Part shown: piece after piece, positions 47,288 to 58,392 of the stretch | Numbering within the stretch: the stretch's first letter is position 1 | How the letters are laid out: each line of letters begins with the position of its first letter | Source: Caldilineaceae bacterium | Lineage (GTDB): Bacteria; Chloroflexota; Anaerolineae; Caldilineales; Caldilineaceae | DNA: 64,000 nucleotides | Assembly: GCA_020634815.1 (NCBI GenBank) | Contig: JACKBA010000015.1 | Coordinates: forward strand, 62,001-126,000 | Reading direction: 5' to 3' | Made by a program: the position numbers and the translations under genes | The notes under the pieces: generated by a model | What the model saw: only the letters and a program-made list of their open reading frames with translations | Told to the model about the DNA's origin: nothing | The model's database searches: none

Positions 47288-48304
47288 TCAGCCCGCCCCA
47301 CTTGCGCGCTCCGCCGCCAGATATTCCTGAAGCCAACCCGGCACCGCGTCGGCATCCTCGCCCTCTTCTCCCGGCGGCACCGTCGCCAGCGCACGCCGCC
47401 ACGTCAGCGCCCGGTTGACCATCGTGAGCCGCTCTGCGATGGACAGCACGTCGCGCAACTCGTCGAGCGTCCCGTAGTCGAGCCATTGCGCCAGGTAGAG
47501 ATCGCGCAATTCGGCGAGGAACGGATCGCCTGCCTCCAGCCCAAGCCCATACGTAATGCTGCGTAGCGCTACCGGCAGCGTCAGGAATGGATGTGCCACG
47601 CACGCATCGCCCCAGTCGATGAAACGGTATTCGCCACCGTCCAACAGGATATTGGCGTCATGGAAGTCGCTGTGGTCGACTGTGACCGGGATGCCCAGCA
47701 CGTCCACGTACACACAGCGCTCGGCAAAGGTGGGCGACAGCGCGCGCAGATCTGCGTGCTCGGCGGGCGTCAGACCGTGCGCCGCACCGATGGCAAGCGC
47801 CGCTTCGTCCGCCAGCAGCGCGTCGTAGAGGGCGGGCAGCGCGGCCGGGCGCCGATCCATCACGCCGGCGGCGAGCAACTCCCCGGCATAGGGCGCCAGT
47901 TCCTGTTGCAGGCGGGCGTAACGCGGGAAGATGTGCGTCCAGTGTTCAACCTCACGAGCGCCACGCGTGCGCGGCCGGAGCAGTTCGCCGCCGTCGCCCA
48001 TGAGGATCAACCCCTGCCCCGGCTCTACGGCCCAGATGGGCGGCACCACATCCGGACGCACGCGGCTCAGCAGAGACAGCACGGCCACCTCGTGTCTCAT
48101 GGTGGGAGCACACGCCTTGAGCCAGAGCACGCCGCCCGAGGTGGGCACGCGCCACAGCGCCGACCACGGGCTCATCCGCGCCGGCTCCAGCGCGTCGGTT
48201 ATCCGCTGCCCATGCGGAGCTAGCTGTGCGTCCGCCCACGCCGTCACTTGCGGCAGCCACGCCGCTGCGGTCCACGGCGCGGGTGTATATGGAATGGCCG
48301 TCAT
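47288..48304 (-). CDS. aminoglycoside phosphotransferase (APH)-family kinase
   Basis: 338 residues from the ATG at 48304. It has the APH-fold catalytic loop VDHSDFHDANILLDGGEYRF with the catalytic Asp, and the metal-binding IDWGDA. The N-lobe has WRVPTSGGVLWLKACAP with the ATP-contacting Lys. Family members phosphorylate antibiotics, choline, homoserine, hydroxylysine or other small molecules, so resistance should not be assumed. It stands alone between two plus-strand hybrid kinases. The gap upstream to 48600 holds the promoter of the next kinase. Confidence 0.85.
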   Translation of the reverse strand: MTAIPYTPAPWTAAAWLPQVTAWADAQLAPHGQRITDALEPARMSPWSALWRVPTSGGVLWLKACAPTMRHEVAVLSLLSRVRPDVVPPIWAVEPGQGLILMGDGGELLRPRTRGAREVEHWTHIFPRYARLQQELAPYAGELLAAGVMDRRPAALPALYDALLADEAALAIGAAHGLTPAEHADLRALSPTFAERCVYVDVLGIPVTVDHSDFHDANILLDGGEYRFIDWGDACVAHPFLTLPVALRSITYGLGLEAGDPFLAELRDLYLAQWLDYGTLDELRDVLSIAERLTMVNRALTWRRALATVPPGEEGEDADAVPGWLQEYLAAERASGAG

Positions 48305-48514
48305 CGCGCCTCGCCCCCTTCGCTCGTTTGCCATCACTCCGATATGCCTTGCGCCGGAAAGTGTAGCACGTCTTGTAGCAGCGCGCCTCCGGGTCAAGCC
48401 CGAAGACGTCACCGTCGTGGCGACCGTTGACCATTGACCATTGATCACGACCTTCCTACTTACTTCTCCGTAATATTCCCCGCACTTTTCCCTATCGCCT
48501 TCACCTGATTGCAG

Positions 48515-48523
48515 TGTTATAAT
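48515..48523 (+). promoter_or_regulatory. extended -10 promoter of the third hybrid kinase
   Basis: TGTTATAAT: a perfect TATAAT (48518-48523) with the upstream TGn of an extended -10. The -35 region is poor, as is usual for this promoter type. Initiation near 48530 rules out a TTG start at 48525 and favours the ATG at 48600. Confidence 0.6.
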
Positions 48524-48599
48524 ATTGAAAATCCCGTCAAGTGACTGGCGCTCTGATCCTCCGCCAGCCAGCCTCCGACAAATCGAATGGACCGGGCAT

Positions 48600-51500
48600 A
48601 TGTTCTCAACCTTACCCAAACGGGAGTTGGTCGCAGCACTGGAGAGCGCAACTGCGCAGTTGGCCTCGGCCGACGATGACCTGCGCTTCTTTTTTGACGC
48701 CATCGACGATCTGCTCTTTGTGCTGGACGCTCAGGGCGCCATCCTCTTTACCAACAAAGCGGTGACGGCGAAGCTGGGCTATAGCGCGGCCGAGCTGGCC
48801 GGACAGAGTGTGCTCTGCGTCCACCCGCCGGCGCGACGAGCGGAGGCTGCCGAGATCGTCGAGGCCATGCTGGCCGGCGCCACCACCACCTGTCCGGTAC
48901 CGGTGCTCACCAAAGATGGCCGAGAGATTCCCGTCGAAACCAGCGTCGTCAAAGCGCGCTGGCGCGGTCAGAAGGTTGTCTTTGGCATCACCCGCGATCT
49001 TTCAGCGCTGAGGGCGTCGGAGGAGAGGTTCAAGAAAGCCTTCCACGTCAACGCCACCAACATGGCCATAACCGAGATTACGACATTCGAGGATATCAAC
49101 GACCAGGTGACAGCACAGCGCACGCTCACGGCGCAGCACGAGGCGCTCCAAGAGACCAACCGGCAGCTAGAGCAGTCGCGCAACATGCTACAGTTGATCA
49201 TCGAGTCGATCCCGCTGCGCGTCTTCTGGAAGGACACCGATCTGCGTTACCTGGGTTGCAATCGGCTTTTTGCGCACGACTCCGGAGAGGAGAGTCCAGC
49301 CGATCTCCTGGGCAAGGACGACTTTGCCTTTGGCTGGCGCGAGCAAGCCGAGACCTATCGGCGCGACGACATGGAGGTCATGCGGGCGGGCTTACCCAAG
49401 ATGGGCATCTTGGAGCCGCAGACCACGCCGGCCGGCGCTACGACCTGGCTCAAGACGAACAAGGTGCCGCTGCATGATGGTCAGGGCGCCGTCATCGGAG
49501 TGTTGGGCATCTACGAAGATGTCACCGAATCCAAACGTGCCGAGCAAGAGCTGGCGCAACTCCACCTCGAACGAGAGCTGATCCTTGCTTCGACCGCAGA
49601 GGGCATTCTGGGGCTCGACACGGCGGGAAGGCATACCTTCGTCAACGCAGCGGCGGCCAGCCTGCTGGGCTATGAGCCTGGCGAACTCATCGGCCGCAGC
49701 AGCCATCCGATCTGGCACCACACGAAGGCCGACGGCACACCCTTCCCTGAAGACGATTGCCCCATCTGGGCGACCTGTCGCAACGGTGAGGTGCACCAGG
49801 CTGCCGGCGACACGTTCTGGCGCAAGGACGGCACCAGTTTCCTCGTCGAATACGCCAGCACGCCAATCTTCAACGACGGGCAGTTGACCGGTGCAGTGGT
49901 CACATTCTCCGACATCACGGAACGCATGGAGGCGGAAGAGGCGCTTCGTGCCAGTGAGGAACGCTACCGCAGCCTGCTAGAGAGCCTGGACACCATGGTC
50001 GCCACCGTTGATGCCGACGGCAAGCTCCTCTATGTGAACGATGTGGGCGCCGCATACCTGGAGACGACGCCGCAGCAGATGGTTGGGCAGCCCGTCCTCA
50101 GCCTGTTCCCGGCATCGGCAGCCATGCAACAATGGAGCCGGATCCGTGAAGTCTTCCACACCAACAAGGGTGCGGTAGGCGAATCGCTGAACATCGTCCG
50201 GGGGCGGCTGCGTTGGTTCCGCACGTCGCTCCAGCCCATTCACGACAAACAGGGCCGTGTGAGCCAGGTACTGCTCAACGCAACCGATATCCACGAAATC
50301 AAGAAGATGCAACAGCAACTGCTGGAGCTGAATCTGGATCTCGAGAAGCGCGTGGCCGAACGCACAGCCGAGGTGCAGGACCTGTACGACAACGCGCCGG
50401 CAGGCTACCATTCACTCGATCCCGATGGCACGATCGTACGCATCAACCAGACCGAATTGCGCTGGTTGGGTTATACAGCCGAAGAGATGCTGGGGCGCCC
50501 GATAACGGAGTTCCTGACGCCCGCTAGCCGCGCCGCCTTCGCCGACACGCTGGCGACGCTCCGCAGGGATGGGGCTGCGAATGACGTGGAGCGCGAGTTC
50601 GTGCGCAAGGACGGAAGCACATTGCCGGCACTGGTCAACATGACGCTCGTCCGCGATCCGAGCGGCAGTTTCATCATGGCCCGCTCCGTGGTCTTCGATG
50701 ACACGGTGCGCAAGGCAGCCAATCAGGCTCTGCGGAGCGCCAACGCCGAGATGGCGCGGGCCCTGCGCATGAAGGACGAATTCCTCGCCAACATGAGCCA
50801 CGAGTTGCGGACGCCGCTCACCGGCGTACTGGCGCTGAGCGAGACGCTTCAACAGGAACTCTATGGCCCGCTCAACGAGCGGCAGGCGCGCGCGGTGAAC
50901 AACATCCAGGTGAGCGGGCGCCACCTGCTGGACCTGATCAACGACCTGCTCGACCTGGCCAAGATCGAAGCCGGCAAGTTTGAGCTCAACCCGCACGTTG
51001 TGGTCGTCAACGACGTGTGCACCGCCAGCCTGATCTTCATCCGCAGCATCGCCGCCAAGAAAGAGATCGAGGTGAGCTATACGTGCGACAAGCCTGATGC
51101 CACGCTCCACGCTGACCCCATCCGCCTCAAGCAGATGCTGATCAACTTGCTCAGCAACGCGGTCAAATTTACCCCCAACAAGGGAAGCGTGCACCTGCAC
51201 GTGAGCGTTCACCCGGACGCGCGACAGATTCACTTCGTTGTGGCGGATACCGGCATCGGCATTGCCGAGAGCGACCTGGACAAGCTCTTCCAGCCCTTCA
51301 CACAACTCGATGCGACGCTTTCGCGCACCTACGAAGGTACGGGACTGGGGCTGGCACTGGTCAAACGTCTGGCCAACCAACACGGCGGCGACGTGCGCGC
51401 CGAGAGTGCGGGCATTCCGGGCCAGGGCAGCCGTTTCACCGTTATCCTGCCGTACGACGGCCGGCCCGCCTCCGCCGCCGCGGATGCCAAAACGCCACCC

Positions 51501-51887
51501 GACGCCGATGCCCCTGCGCTGGCCACTACCGAAAGCGACGCGCCGTTGGTTCTGCTGGTGGAAGACAACGAAGTCAGCAGCGAGGCGCTGGTGTCCTACC
51601 TGGAGTTTCTGGACTGTCGCGTCGTGGTTGCCCGATCGGGCGTTGAGGCCCTCGAACAGGCGACGGCACACCTGCCCGACCTGATCCTGATGGACATTCA
51701 GCTACCAGGCATGGATGGGCTGGAGGTGACGCGGCGCCTGCGCCTCGACTCGCGCTTCGTGGTGACACCGATCATCGCCGTCACCGCATTGGCCATGCCC
51801 GGCGATCGCGAGCGCTGCCTGGAGGCGGGCGCCACCGAGTACATCAGCAAGCCGCTGAACCTGGGCGACTTGCGCAACCTGATGTAA
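48600..51887 (+). CDS. cytoplasmic multi-PAS hybrid sensor histidine kinase
   Basis: 1095 residues. PAS 1 (about 28-145), then a collapsed PAS remnant (about 148-185, RFKKAFHVNATNMAITEITT joined straight to FEDINDQ), a coiled coil, three further PAS domains (about 200-315, 325-445, 450-570), another coiled coil (ELNLDLEKRVAERTAEVQDL) and a last PAS (about 595-700). HisKA with His734 (NMSHELRTPLTG), HATPase_c (NLLSNAVKF, DTGIGI, GTGLGLALV) and a C-terminal receiver with Asp1032 (LILMDIQLPGMDG) follow. No membrane helix. A partner histidine phosphotransfer protein is not in the window. Confidence 0.92.
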   Translation: MFSTLPKRELVAALESATAQLASADDDLRFFFDAIDDLLFVLDAQGAILFTNKAVTAKLGYSAAELAGQSVLCVHPPARRAEAAEIVEAMLAGATTTCPVPVLTKDGREIPVETSVVKARWRGQKVVFGITRDLSALRASEERFKKAFHVNATNMAITEITTFEDINDQVTAQRTLTAQHEALQETNRQLEQSRNMLQLIIESIPLRVFWKDTDLRYLGCNRLFAHDSGEESPADLLGKDDFAFGWREQAETYRRDDMEVMRAGLPKMGILEPQTTPAGATTWLKTNKVPLHDGQGAVIGVLGIYEDVTESKRAEQELAQLHLERELILASTAEGILGLDTAGRHTFVNAAAASLLGYEPGELIGRSSHPIWHHTKADGTPFPEDDCPIWATCRNGEVHQAAGDTFWRKDGTSFLVEYASTPIFNDGQLTGAVVTFSDITERMEAEEALRASEERYRSLLESLDTMVATVDADGKLLYVNDVGAAYLETTPQQMVGQPVLSLFPASAAMQQWSRIREVFHTNKGAVGESLNIVRGRLRWFRTSLQPIHDKQGRVSQVLLNATDIHEIKKMQQQLLELNLDLEKRVAERTAEVQDLYDNAPAGYHSLDPDGTIVRINQTELRWLGYTAEEMLGRPITEFLTPASRAAFADTLATLRRDGAANDVEREFVRKDGSTLPALVNMTLVRDPSGSFIMARSVVFDDTVRKAANQALRSANAEMARALRMKDEFLANMSHELRTPLTGVLALSETLQQELYGPLNERQARAVNNIQVSGRHLLDLINDLLDLAKIEAGKFELNPHVVVVNDVCTASLIFIRSIAAKKEIEVSYTCDKPDATLHADPIRLKQMLINLLSNAVKFTPNKGSVHLHVSVHPDARQIHFVVADTGIGIAESDLDKLFQPFTQLDATLSRTYEGTGLGLALVKRLANQHGGDVRAESAGIPGQGSRFTVILPYDGRPASAAADAKTPPDADAPALATTESDAPLVLLVEDNEVSSEALVSYLEFLDCRVVVARSGVEALEQATAHLPDLILMDIQLPGMDGLEVTRRLRLDSRFVVTPIIAVTALAMPGDRERCLEAGATEYISKPLNLGDLRNLM

Positions 51888-51963
51888 CGTCTCCTCGGCC
51901 CGTAATTGCCACAGCAACGAAGACGAACCTGGCGTAGACAGCGACCTGATCACGACGCATCAG

Positions 51964-52011
51964 CCTGCCATCCTGTCACCTCGCCATCCTGTCACCCTGT
52001 CACCCTGTCAT
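51964..52011. repeat. octamer array 7, purine strand on minus (6 units)
   Basis: Six units read on the minus strand, mostly RTGACAGG, located between the convergent hybrid kinase and methyltransferase genes. The methyltransferase stop (51992-51994) lies inside one unit. Unlike the other arrays it has no inverted partner nearby. Confidence 0.92.
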
Positions 52012-52555
52012 CTCCCTCCCCCAGACAATAATGCACCGTCCACTGCGTTTTGCGCAGGAACTTCTCATGGCGCATGAGGTTCATCGCGCCGAGCTTGGCC
52101 TCGCCGTCGTCGAAGTAGGACCACTCGTCGAGCAGGCGGATGCCGTCATCCCACGCTTCCATATCGTCGCTGTCGTCGAGACCGGACTGGAAGGTATTGT
52201 CGCCGCCAAAGGCAAACTGGCGTTGCAGCTTGCGGTCGACGATGGGCTTCATGCGCGGACGCAACCAGAAATTGTTGAAGACCTCGCACACCAACTTGCT
52301 GCCGGGAAAACGCCGGCGCAACGTCACGACCAGTTCGCGCACGTCGGCGGCCGGCAGGTACATGAAGAGGCCCTCGGCGATGAAGAGATAGGGCGGCGGC
52401 GCCAGGGTCGGCAGCGCGTCCATCCACGCGTGGTCGAGCACCGACGACGCCATGAAGCGATAGCGCGGCCCTTCGTCGCCCGCACCTGACAGCAGCATAC
52501 CGGGCTTGTAAGAAAACCGCTGCCACGAAGGCTCAAAGAACACAAAGGGGCACAA
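51992..52555 (-). pseudogene. LCMT-type SAM-dependent methyltransferase, N-terminally truncated
   Basis: The surviving frame encodes the C-terminal two-thirds of a leucine-carboxyl-methyltransferase-like protein: YLFIAEGLFMYLPAADVREL, VCEVFNNFWLRPRMKPIV and RLLDEWSYFDDGEAKLG. The N-terminal SAM-binding motif I that should precede GPRYRFMASSVLDHAWMDAL is missing. Upstream of about 52510 the sequence becomes a repeat element, and the only ATG for the long frame (52555) is inside that repeat. At the other end the last codons (DDRVTG) and TGA are octamer-array sequence. The gene is therefore hemmed in by repeats at both ends and is unlikely to make an active enzyme. Confidence 0.8.
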
Positions 52556-52621
52556 AGAAAACAGGAAAGTCCCCTGATTCTTCGTGCCCCTTTGAGACTT
52601 CGTGTCTTTGTAGCAGCGGTT
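52515..52621. mobile_element. 107-bp MITE-like inverted repeat
   Basis: Imperfect terminal inverted repeats of about 42 bases (52515-52557 and 52580-52621), both beginning AACCGCTGC on the outer side. They are internally rich in ACAAAG/CACGAAG 7-8-base motifs. It lies between the glgP stop (52629) and the truncated methyltransferase, and could fold as a terminator for glgP. It encodes no transposase, so any mobility would be in trans. Confidence 0.75.
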
Positions 52622-52628
52622 CTACTTC

Positions 52629-55121
<2,493 letters not shown>

Positions 55122-55263
55122 GGTTCTCTGGTATTTGTGGAAAGTGGATGGCGCTTGCGGAGGATGCAGTCGCCATCGGGTTCGGATTCTGGTTCTGCGC
55201 CGGCTGGGGCGTCATTGGCCTTCGATACCCGGCATCAAGGCGCCGGGCCGCGCAGTGCGTGGC

Positions 55264-55294
55264 ATTATACCATCGCAAGGCGCAGAATCGACAA
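55264..55294 (-). promoter_or_regulatory. promoter of glgP
   Basis: On the minus strand a perfect TATAAT (55269-55264) with extended TGG upstream, and TTGTCG (55294-55289) at a 19-base spacing. It predicts a leader of about 135 bases before the ATG at 55121. Confidence 0.55.
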
Positions 55295-55349
55295 GCAGAA
55301 TCGGCAAGGGACGGAGCGGCAGCATCCTGATTAGGGACATCGCAGCACT

Positions 55350-56042
55350 TCAGTCGGCGCCGTTTTGCTTCTTTTTGTTTCTGGCATCGTGCGGTTGGTT
55401 GAGCAGCGAACGGTAGGCGCCGGCATCACGGCGGCTGTGCACCTTGAGCTTGGTGAGAATGTTGTGCACGTGGTTCTTTACGGTGCCGATCTCGATCACC
55501 AGGGCGTCGGCGATCTCCTGATTGGTGCGACCGGCGGCAACAAGGTCGAGTACCTCGCGCTCGCGATCCGTCAATTCCTCGACGTCCAGGGCATCGAGCG
55601 ACAGTTCGGCAAGTTTTTCCGATAGACGAGCAACCTTGTCCATCAGGAGCGCGGCGATCTCCGGCGTGATGAGCGCCTTGTCTTCCGCCGCCGAGCGGAT
55701 GGCTTGCAGCAATTCGGGGACGCTATCGGTACGCAAGACAAAGCCCGAGGCTCCGGCCTCGATGTAGGGCAAGATCACGGCAGGAATCTCCGGCAAGCCC
55801 ATAACGATAATGTGAAGATTTTCGTTCAGCCGGCGGATCGACTGGACGAGGCCCAGCGCATCCGTGTTCGGCGGCGCCGCGCCAACGAGGATCAGGTCGC
55901 AGTCGATCGCTCCAAGGGTATCCAACACCTGTTCGGGCGTGGAGACCATGCCGACGATTGCCAGATCCGGTTCCCCCTCCAGCGCCGAACCGATCAGATC
56001 GCGCGTCAGCCGGATGCGTTCGGCGATCAAAATACGGATCAT
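55350..56042 (-). CDS. LuxR/NarL-type regulator with a degenerate (pseudo-)receiver
   Basis: 230 residues from the ATG at 56042, with GGAGG about 11 bases upstream. The receiver fold is recognisable (MIRILIAERIRLTRDLIGSA, YIEAGASGFVLRTDSVPELL), but the phospho-acceptor position is Gly54 (LILVGAAPP). The acidic pair is reduced to Glu8-Arg9, and the conserved Lys is Arg (FVLRTDS). Phosphorylation by the usual route is therefore not possible. The C-terminal LuxR helix-turn-helix is intact (LTDREREVLDLVAAG, IGTVKNHVHNILTKLKVHSR). Such proteins respond to ligands, partners or abundance. It is divergent from the sigma factor and lies upstream of glgP on the same strand, so either may be a target. 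Confidence 0.88.
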   Translation of the reverse strand: MIRILIAERIRLTRDLIGSALEGEPDLAIVGMVSTPEQVLDTLGAIDCDLILVGAAPPNTDALGLVQSIRRLNENLHIIVMGLPEIPAVILPYIEAGASGFVLRTDSVPELLQAIRSAAEDKALITPEIAALLMDKVARLSEKLAELSLDALDVEELTDREREVLDLVAAGRTNQEIADALVIEIGTVKNHVHNILTKLKVHSRRDAGAYRSLLNQPHDARNKKKQNGAD

Positions 56043-56169
56043 AGCGTGACATACCTCCAAAAGCTGAACTCTCTACGCCCAAGTATAGCGTGAATGCAGA
56101 CCAATGACTATATCTCGCCGTTCGATGCATGCCCGTCAAAGATATATCCTGAAGATGTATACCTGCACC

Positions 56170-56199
56170 TTGACAACCATCGGCCGGACGCGCTACTGT
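56170..56199 (+). promoter_or_regulatory. promoter of the sigma factor gene
   Basis: A perfect TTGACA (56170-56175), an 18-base spacer and TACTGT (56194-56199). It lies in the 317-base divergent region between the LuxR-type regulator and the sigma factor, giving a leader of about 155 bases. Confidence 0.5.
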
Positions 56200-56214
56200 G
56201 GGGGAAATGTTGCG

Positions 56215-56227
56215 TGTACCCTGTACA
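56215..56227. promoter_or_regulatory. operator-like palindrome downstream of the sigma factor promoter
   Basis: TGTAC-CCT-GTACA, 5-bp perfect arms, centred about 15 bases past the predicted start. The position suits repression of the sigma gene, possibly by the adjacent divergent regulator. The regulator link is a guess. Confidence 0.35.
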
Positions 56228-56359
56228 TCGACAACCCGATCGGTCTCGTAACAGACTCGCCAGATCGCCGCCAGAAGCGTGCCACATACCATCGCAGCCA
56301 CGTCTTCGGCGCCGATGGAGATGTCGGAGCACCGTTCAGCGTATCGGAGGGCGATGGCA

Positions 56360-57433
56360 ATGCGAAGCAGAAGCGCAGATCACTTGCAGAAAGCCGAGAA
56401 AACCGTCGATCCGGTGAGTATCTACCTGCGCGAGATCAGCAAGACGCCCTTGTTGAGCATGGAGGAAGAGCAGGAACTGGCCTTCAGGATTGGCGAAGGC
56501 GTCGCTGCTCACCGACAGCTCGCTGAGTTCGCCCTGCGCGATCCCGACACATTGACCGAAGATGAACTCGACCAGGTCGACCTGCTGGAACTGACCGCGC
56601 TCCGCGCACAGCGCGCCCACGACCAACTGACGCAGGGCAACCTGCGCCTGGTCGTCAGCGTGGCCAAGCGCTATCTGGGACGCGGGCTGAGCCTGCTCGA
56701 TCTCATCCAGGAGGGGAACCTGGGCCTGCTCCACGCCGTGGACAAGTTCGACCCCACCCTGGGCTACCGCTTCAGCACCTACGCGACCTGGTGGATCCGC
56801 CAGGCGATCAGCCGCTCGATTGCCGACAAGGCACGCACCATCCGGCTCCCCGTGCATGTCATCGAGAATGTCAATCGCCAGAACCGCGTCCAGCGTGAAC
56901 TCGCCCAGCAACTGGGCCGCGAACCGACGCCTGCCGAAATCGCCGTCGAAATGGAACTGCTCAACCGGCATGCGCTGGATCTGGTCGCAGATGGATTGGC
57001 CGATGGCGGCGAAGCGCCGGAGGTCGAGGAGGCCGACGCCGTCAAGGACGTCAAACGCGCCTCAGGTCGTGTGCGCGAACTCCAGCGCCTCAACATGGAG
57101 CCGCTGAGCCTTGACAGCCCGCTGGAAGGCGAGGAGCAGAGCAGCCTGGCCGACTTCATCGTGGACGAGGGGTTGGTCGACCCCGCCGCAATGACCGACC
57201 GGCAGTCGCTCGTCGAGCAGATCGAAGAGTTGCTGCTGGAGTTGACCGATCGCGAACGCGACGTCCTCATCATGCGCTTTGGACTCGACGGCGACACCGC
57301 CCGCACCCTCGAAGAGATCGGCAATGGCCTCAACATTACGCGCGAGCGCGTGCGTCAGATCCAGGCCAAGGCGATCCGGAAATTACGCGCCCCACAGATG
57401 TGCTCCAGGCTGAACGACTTTGCGACTGCCTGA
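56360..57433 (+). CDS. sigma-70 family RNA polymerase sigma factor (group 2, SigA-like)
   Basis: 357 residues from the ATG at 56360 (GGAGG 9 bases upstream; ATG 56354 also possible, at too short a spacing). Region 1.2 is DPVSIYLREISKTPLLSMEE. Region 2 is NLRLVVSVAKRYLGRGLSLL, DLIQEGNLGLLHAVDKFDP and YRFSTYATWWIRQAISRSIA, essentially identical to the -10-recognising region of primary sigmas. Region 3 follows, and region 4 is LTDRERDVLIMRFGLDG with TRERVRQIQAKAIRKLR. It lacks region 1.1, so it is probably a group 2 factor rather than the housekeeping one, though some primary sigmas are short. Promoter recognition should resemble TTGACA/TATAAT. Confidence 0.94.
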   Translation: MRSRSADHLQKAEKTVDPVSIYLREISKTPLLSMEEEQELAFRIGEGVAAHRQLAEFALRDPDTLTEDELDQVDLLELTALRAQRAHDQLTQGNLRLVVSVAKRYLGRGLSLLDLIQEGNLGLLHAVDKFDPTLGYRFSTYATWWIRQAISRSIADKARTIRLPVHVIENVNRQNRVQRELAQQLGREPTPAEIAVEMELLNRHALDLVADGLADGGEAPEVEEADAVKDVKRASGRVRELQRLNMEPLSLDSPLEGEEQSSLADFIVDEGLVDPAAMTDRQSLVEQIEELLLELTDRERDVLIMRFGLDGDTARTLEEIGNGLNITRERVRQIQAKAIRKLRAPQMCSRLNDFATA

Positions 57434-57439
57434 CCGCCC

Positions 57440-57802
57440 CTACGGGTTCCGATAGATTGGCACCAGGAGTGTCTGCCCCGTATAGACCCGGTACGAGGGG
57501 AGCCCGTTGCAGTACCTGATTCGATACGCCGTCGTCCTGTACGCACCGGCAATCGAGTAGATCGTCTCACCGGCCCGCACCAGGTGGTAGACGCCGTGGC
57601 AGGAGATTGCCAGCGCCGCGCCCGACAGACCGAACGCACGCCCGGCTTCATTGCCGTACGCCGACACCGGACCTGCGAAAAGAGAGAGGAACACAAGCGC
57701 GATGGCGAGACAGAGGCCGATCTGCGGCAAGGTTCGACGCCGCAACTTCCATCCACCACCGGCCCAACCAACAATCGCTGCAGGATGCCATCGAGAGAAC
57801 AT
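57440..57802 (-). CDS. small exported LysM-domain protein
   Basis: 120 residues from the ATG at 57802 with GGAGG about 7 bases upstream. An N-terminal signal or anchor helix (IGLCLAIALVFLSLFAGPVSA) is followed by one LysM motif (about 74-118: YHLVRAGETIYSIAGAYRTT ... YTGQTLLVPI), which binds peptidoglycan N-acetylglucosamine. No catalytic domain. The long positively charged start before the helix (about 28 residues) suggests either a late cleavage site or a type II anchor. It is convergent with the sigma factor, 6 bases apart. Confidence 0.88.
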   Translation of the reverse strand: MFSRWHPAAIVGWAGGGWKLRRRTLPQIGLCLAIALVFLSLFAGPVSAYGNEAGRAFGLSGAALAISCHGVYHLVRAGETIYSIAGAYRTTAYRIRYCNGLPSYRVYTGQTLLVPIYRNP

Positions 57803-57881
57803 AGCAGCCTCCGTAGGGAACTCATGCGATCAGCAACGTAATCCACAAAAAGGTAAGGCTCAGCTTGATTCACATGCCTTT

Positions 57882-57910
57882 CACATACAATATAGCATGG
57901 AACGTTTCAA
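57882..57910 (-). promoter_or_regulatory. candidate promoter of the LysM gene
   Basis: On the minus strand TTGAAA (57910-57905), a 17-base spacer and TATGTG (57887-57882) in an AT-rich stretch about 80 bases before the start. Confidence 0.4.
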
Positions 57911-57991
57911 AATCGTTGCATAGTTCCCTATTCTAGACAAGTGCGCCCGATCACACGGCGGGTGTGCGCTACGACACAATGCCCGCTGCCG

Positions 57992-58360
57992 TCAACGCGA
58001 TACGCCGAAATAGCTGCGCACCGGCGGCAGCAGAAAGAGCAGCGTCATGGGCACGACGACAATCGCCGCCCGGATCAGCACGTCGATCCACCCGTTGGGT
58101 CCCATGAGCGGCCCGATGTAGAAGGTGACGAGCAGGCCGATCAGGACGATGATCGCGATGTGGAGGTAATAGCTCCACGGCCGGCGCACAAAAATCGCCG
58201 CCCCGGCCACCAGCAGCAGTCCGATGGCCGCAAAAAGCGGCCAGAAGATCAGCACCATCCCGGCATTGTGCGAGACGAGCAGCCCCGTGGCGCCGACCAG
58301 ACCGGCGATGCCGAGCGCCATCTCCACCACGGCCAACAAGAGCAATAAACCACGTGTCAT
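57992..58360 (-). CDS. small four-helix membrane protein of unknown function
   Basis: 122 residues, almost wholly hydrophobic. Helices at about 4-26 (GLLLLLAVVEMALGIAGLVG), 34-56 (GMVLIFWPLFAAIGLLLVAG), 64-84 (YYLHIAIIVLIGLLVTFYIG) and 94-114 (VLIRAAIVVVPMTLLFLLPP). No catalytic or binding motif is seen and the family is not recognised. It begins 32 bases after the Gfo/Idh stop on the same strand, so it is probably the last gene of that transcript. Confidence 0.75.
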   Translation of the reverse strand: MTRGLLLLLAVVEMALGIAGLVGATGLLVSHNAGMVLIFWPLFAAIGLLLVAGAAIFVRRPWSYYLHIAIIVLIGLLVTFYIGPLMGPNGWIDVLIRAAIVVVPMTLLFLLPPVRSYFGVSR

Positions 58361-58392
58361 GTCACTTTCCTGACCTGTGTCGTGCGGCGCAT

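Noticed and set aside
47288..48304. Aminoglycoside resistance gene
   Set aside because: The APH fold is shared by many small-molecule kinases. There is no resistance context or signature of a known resistance subfamily.
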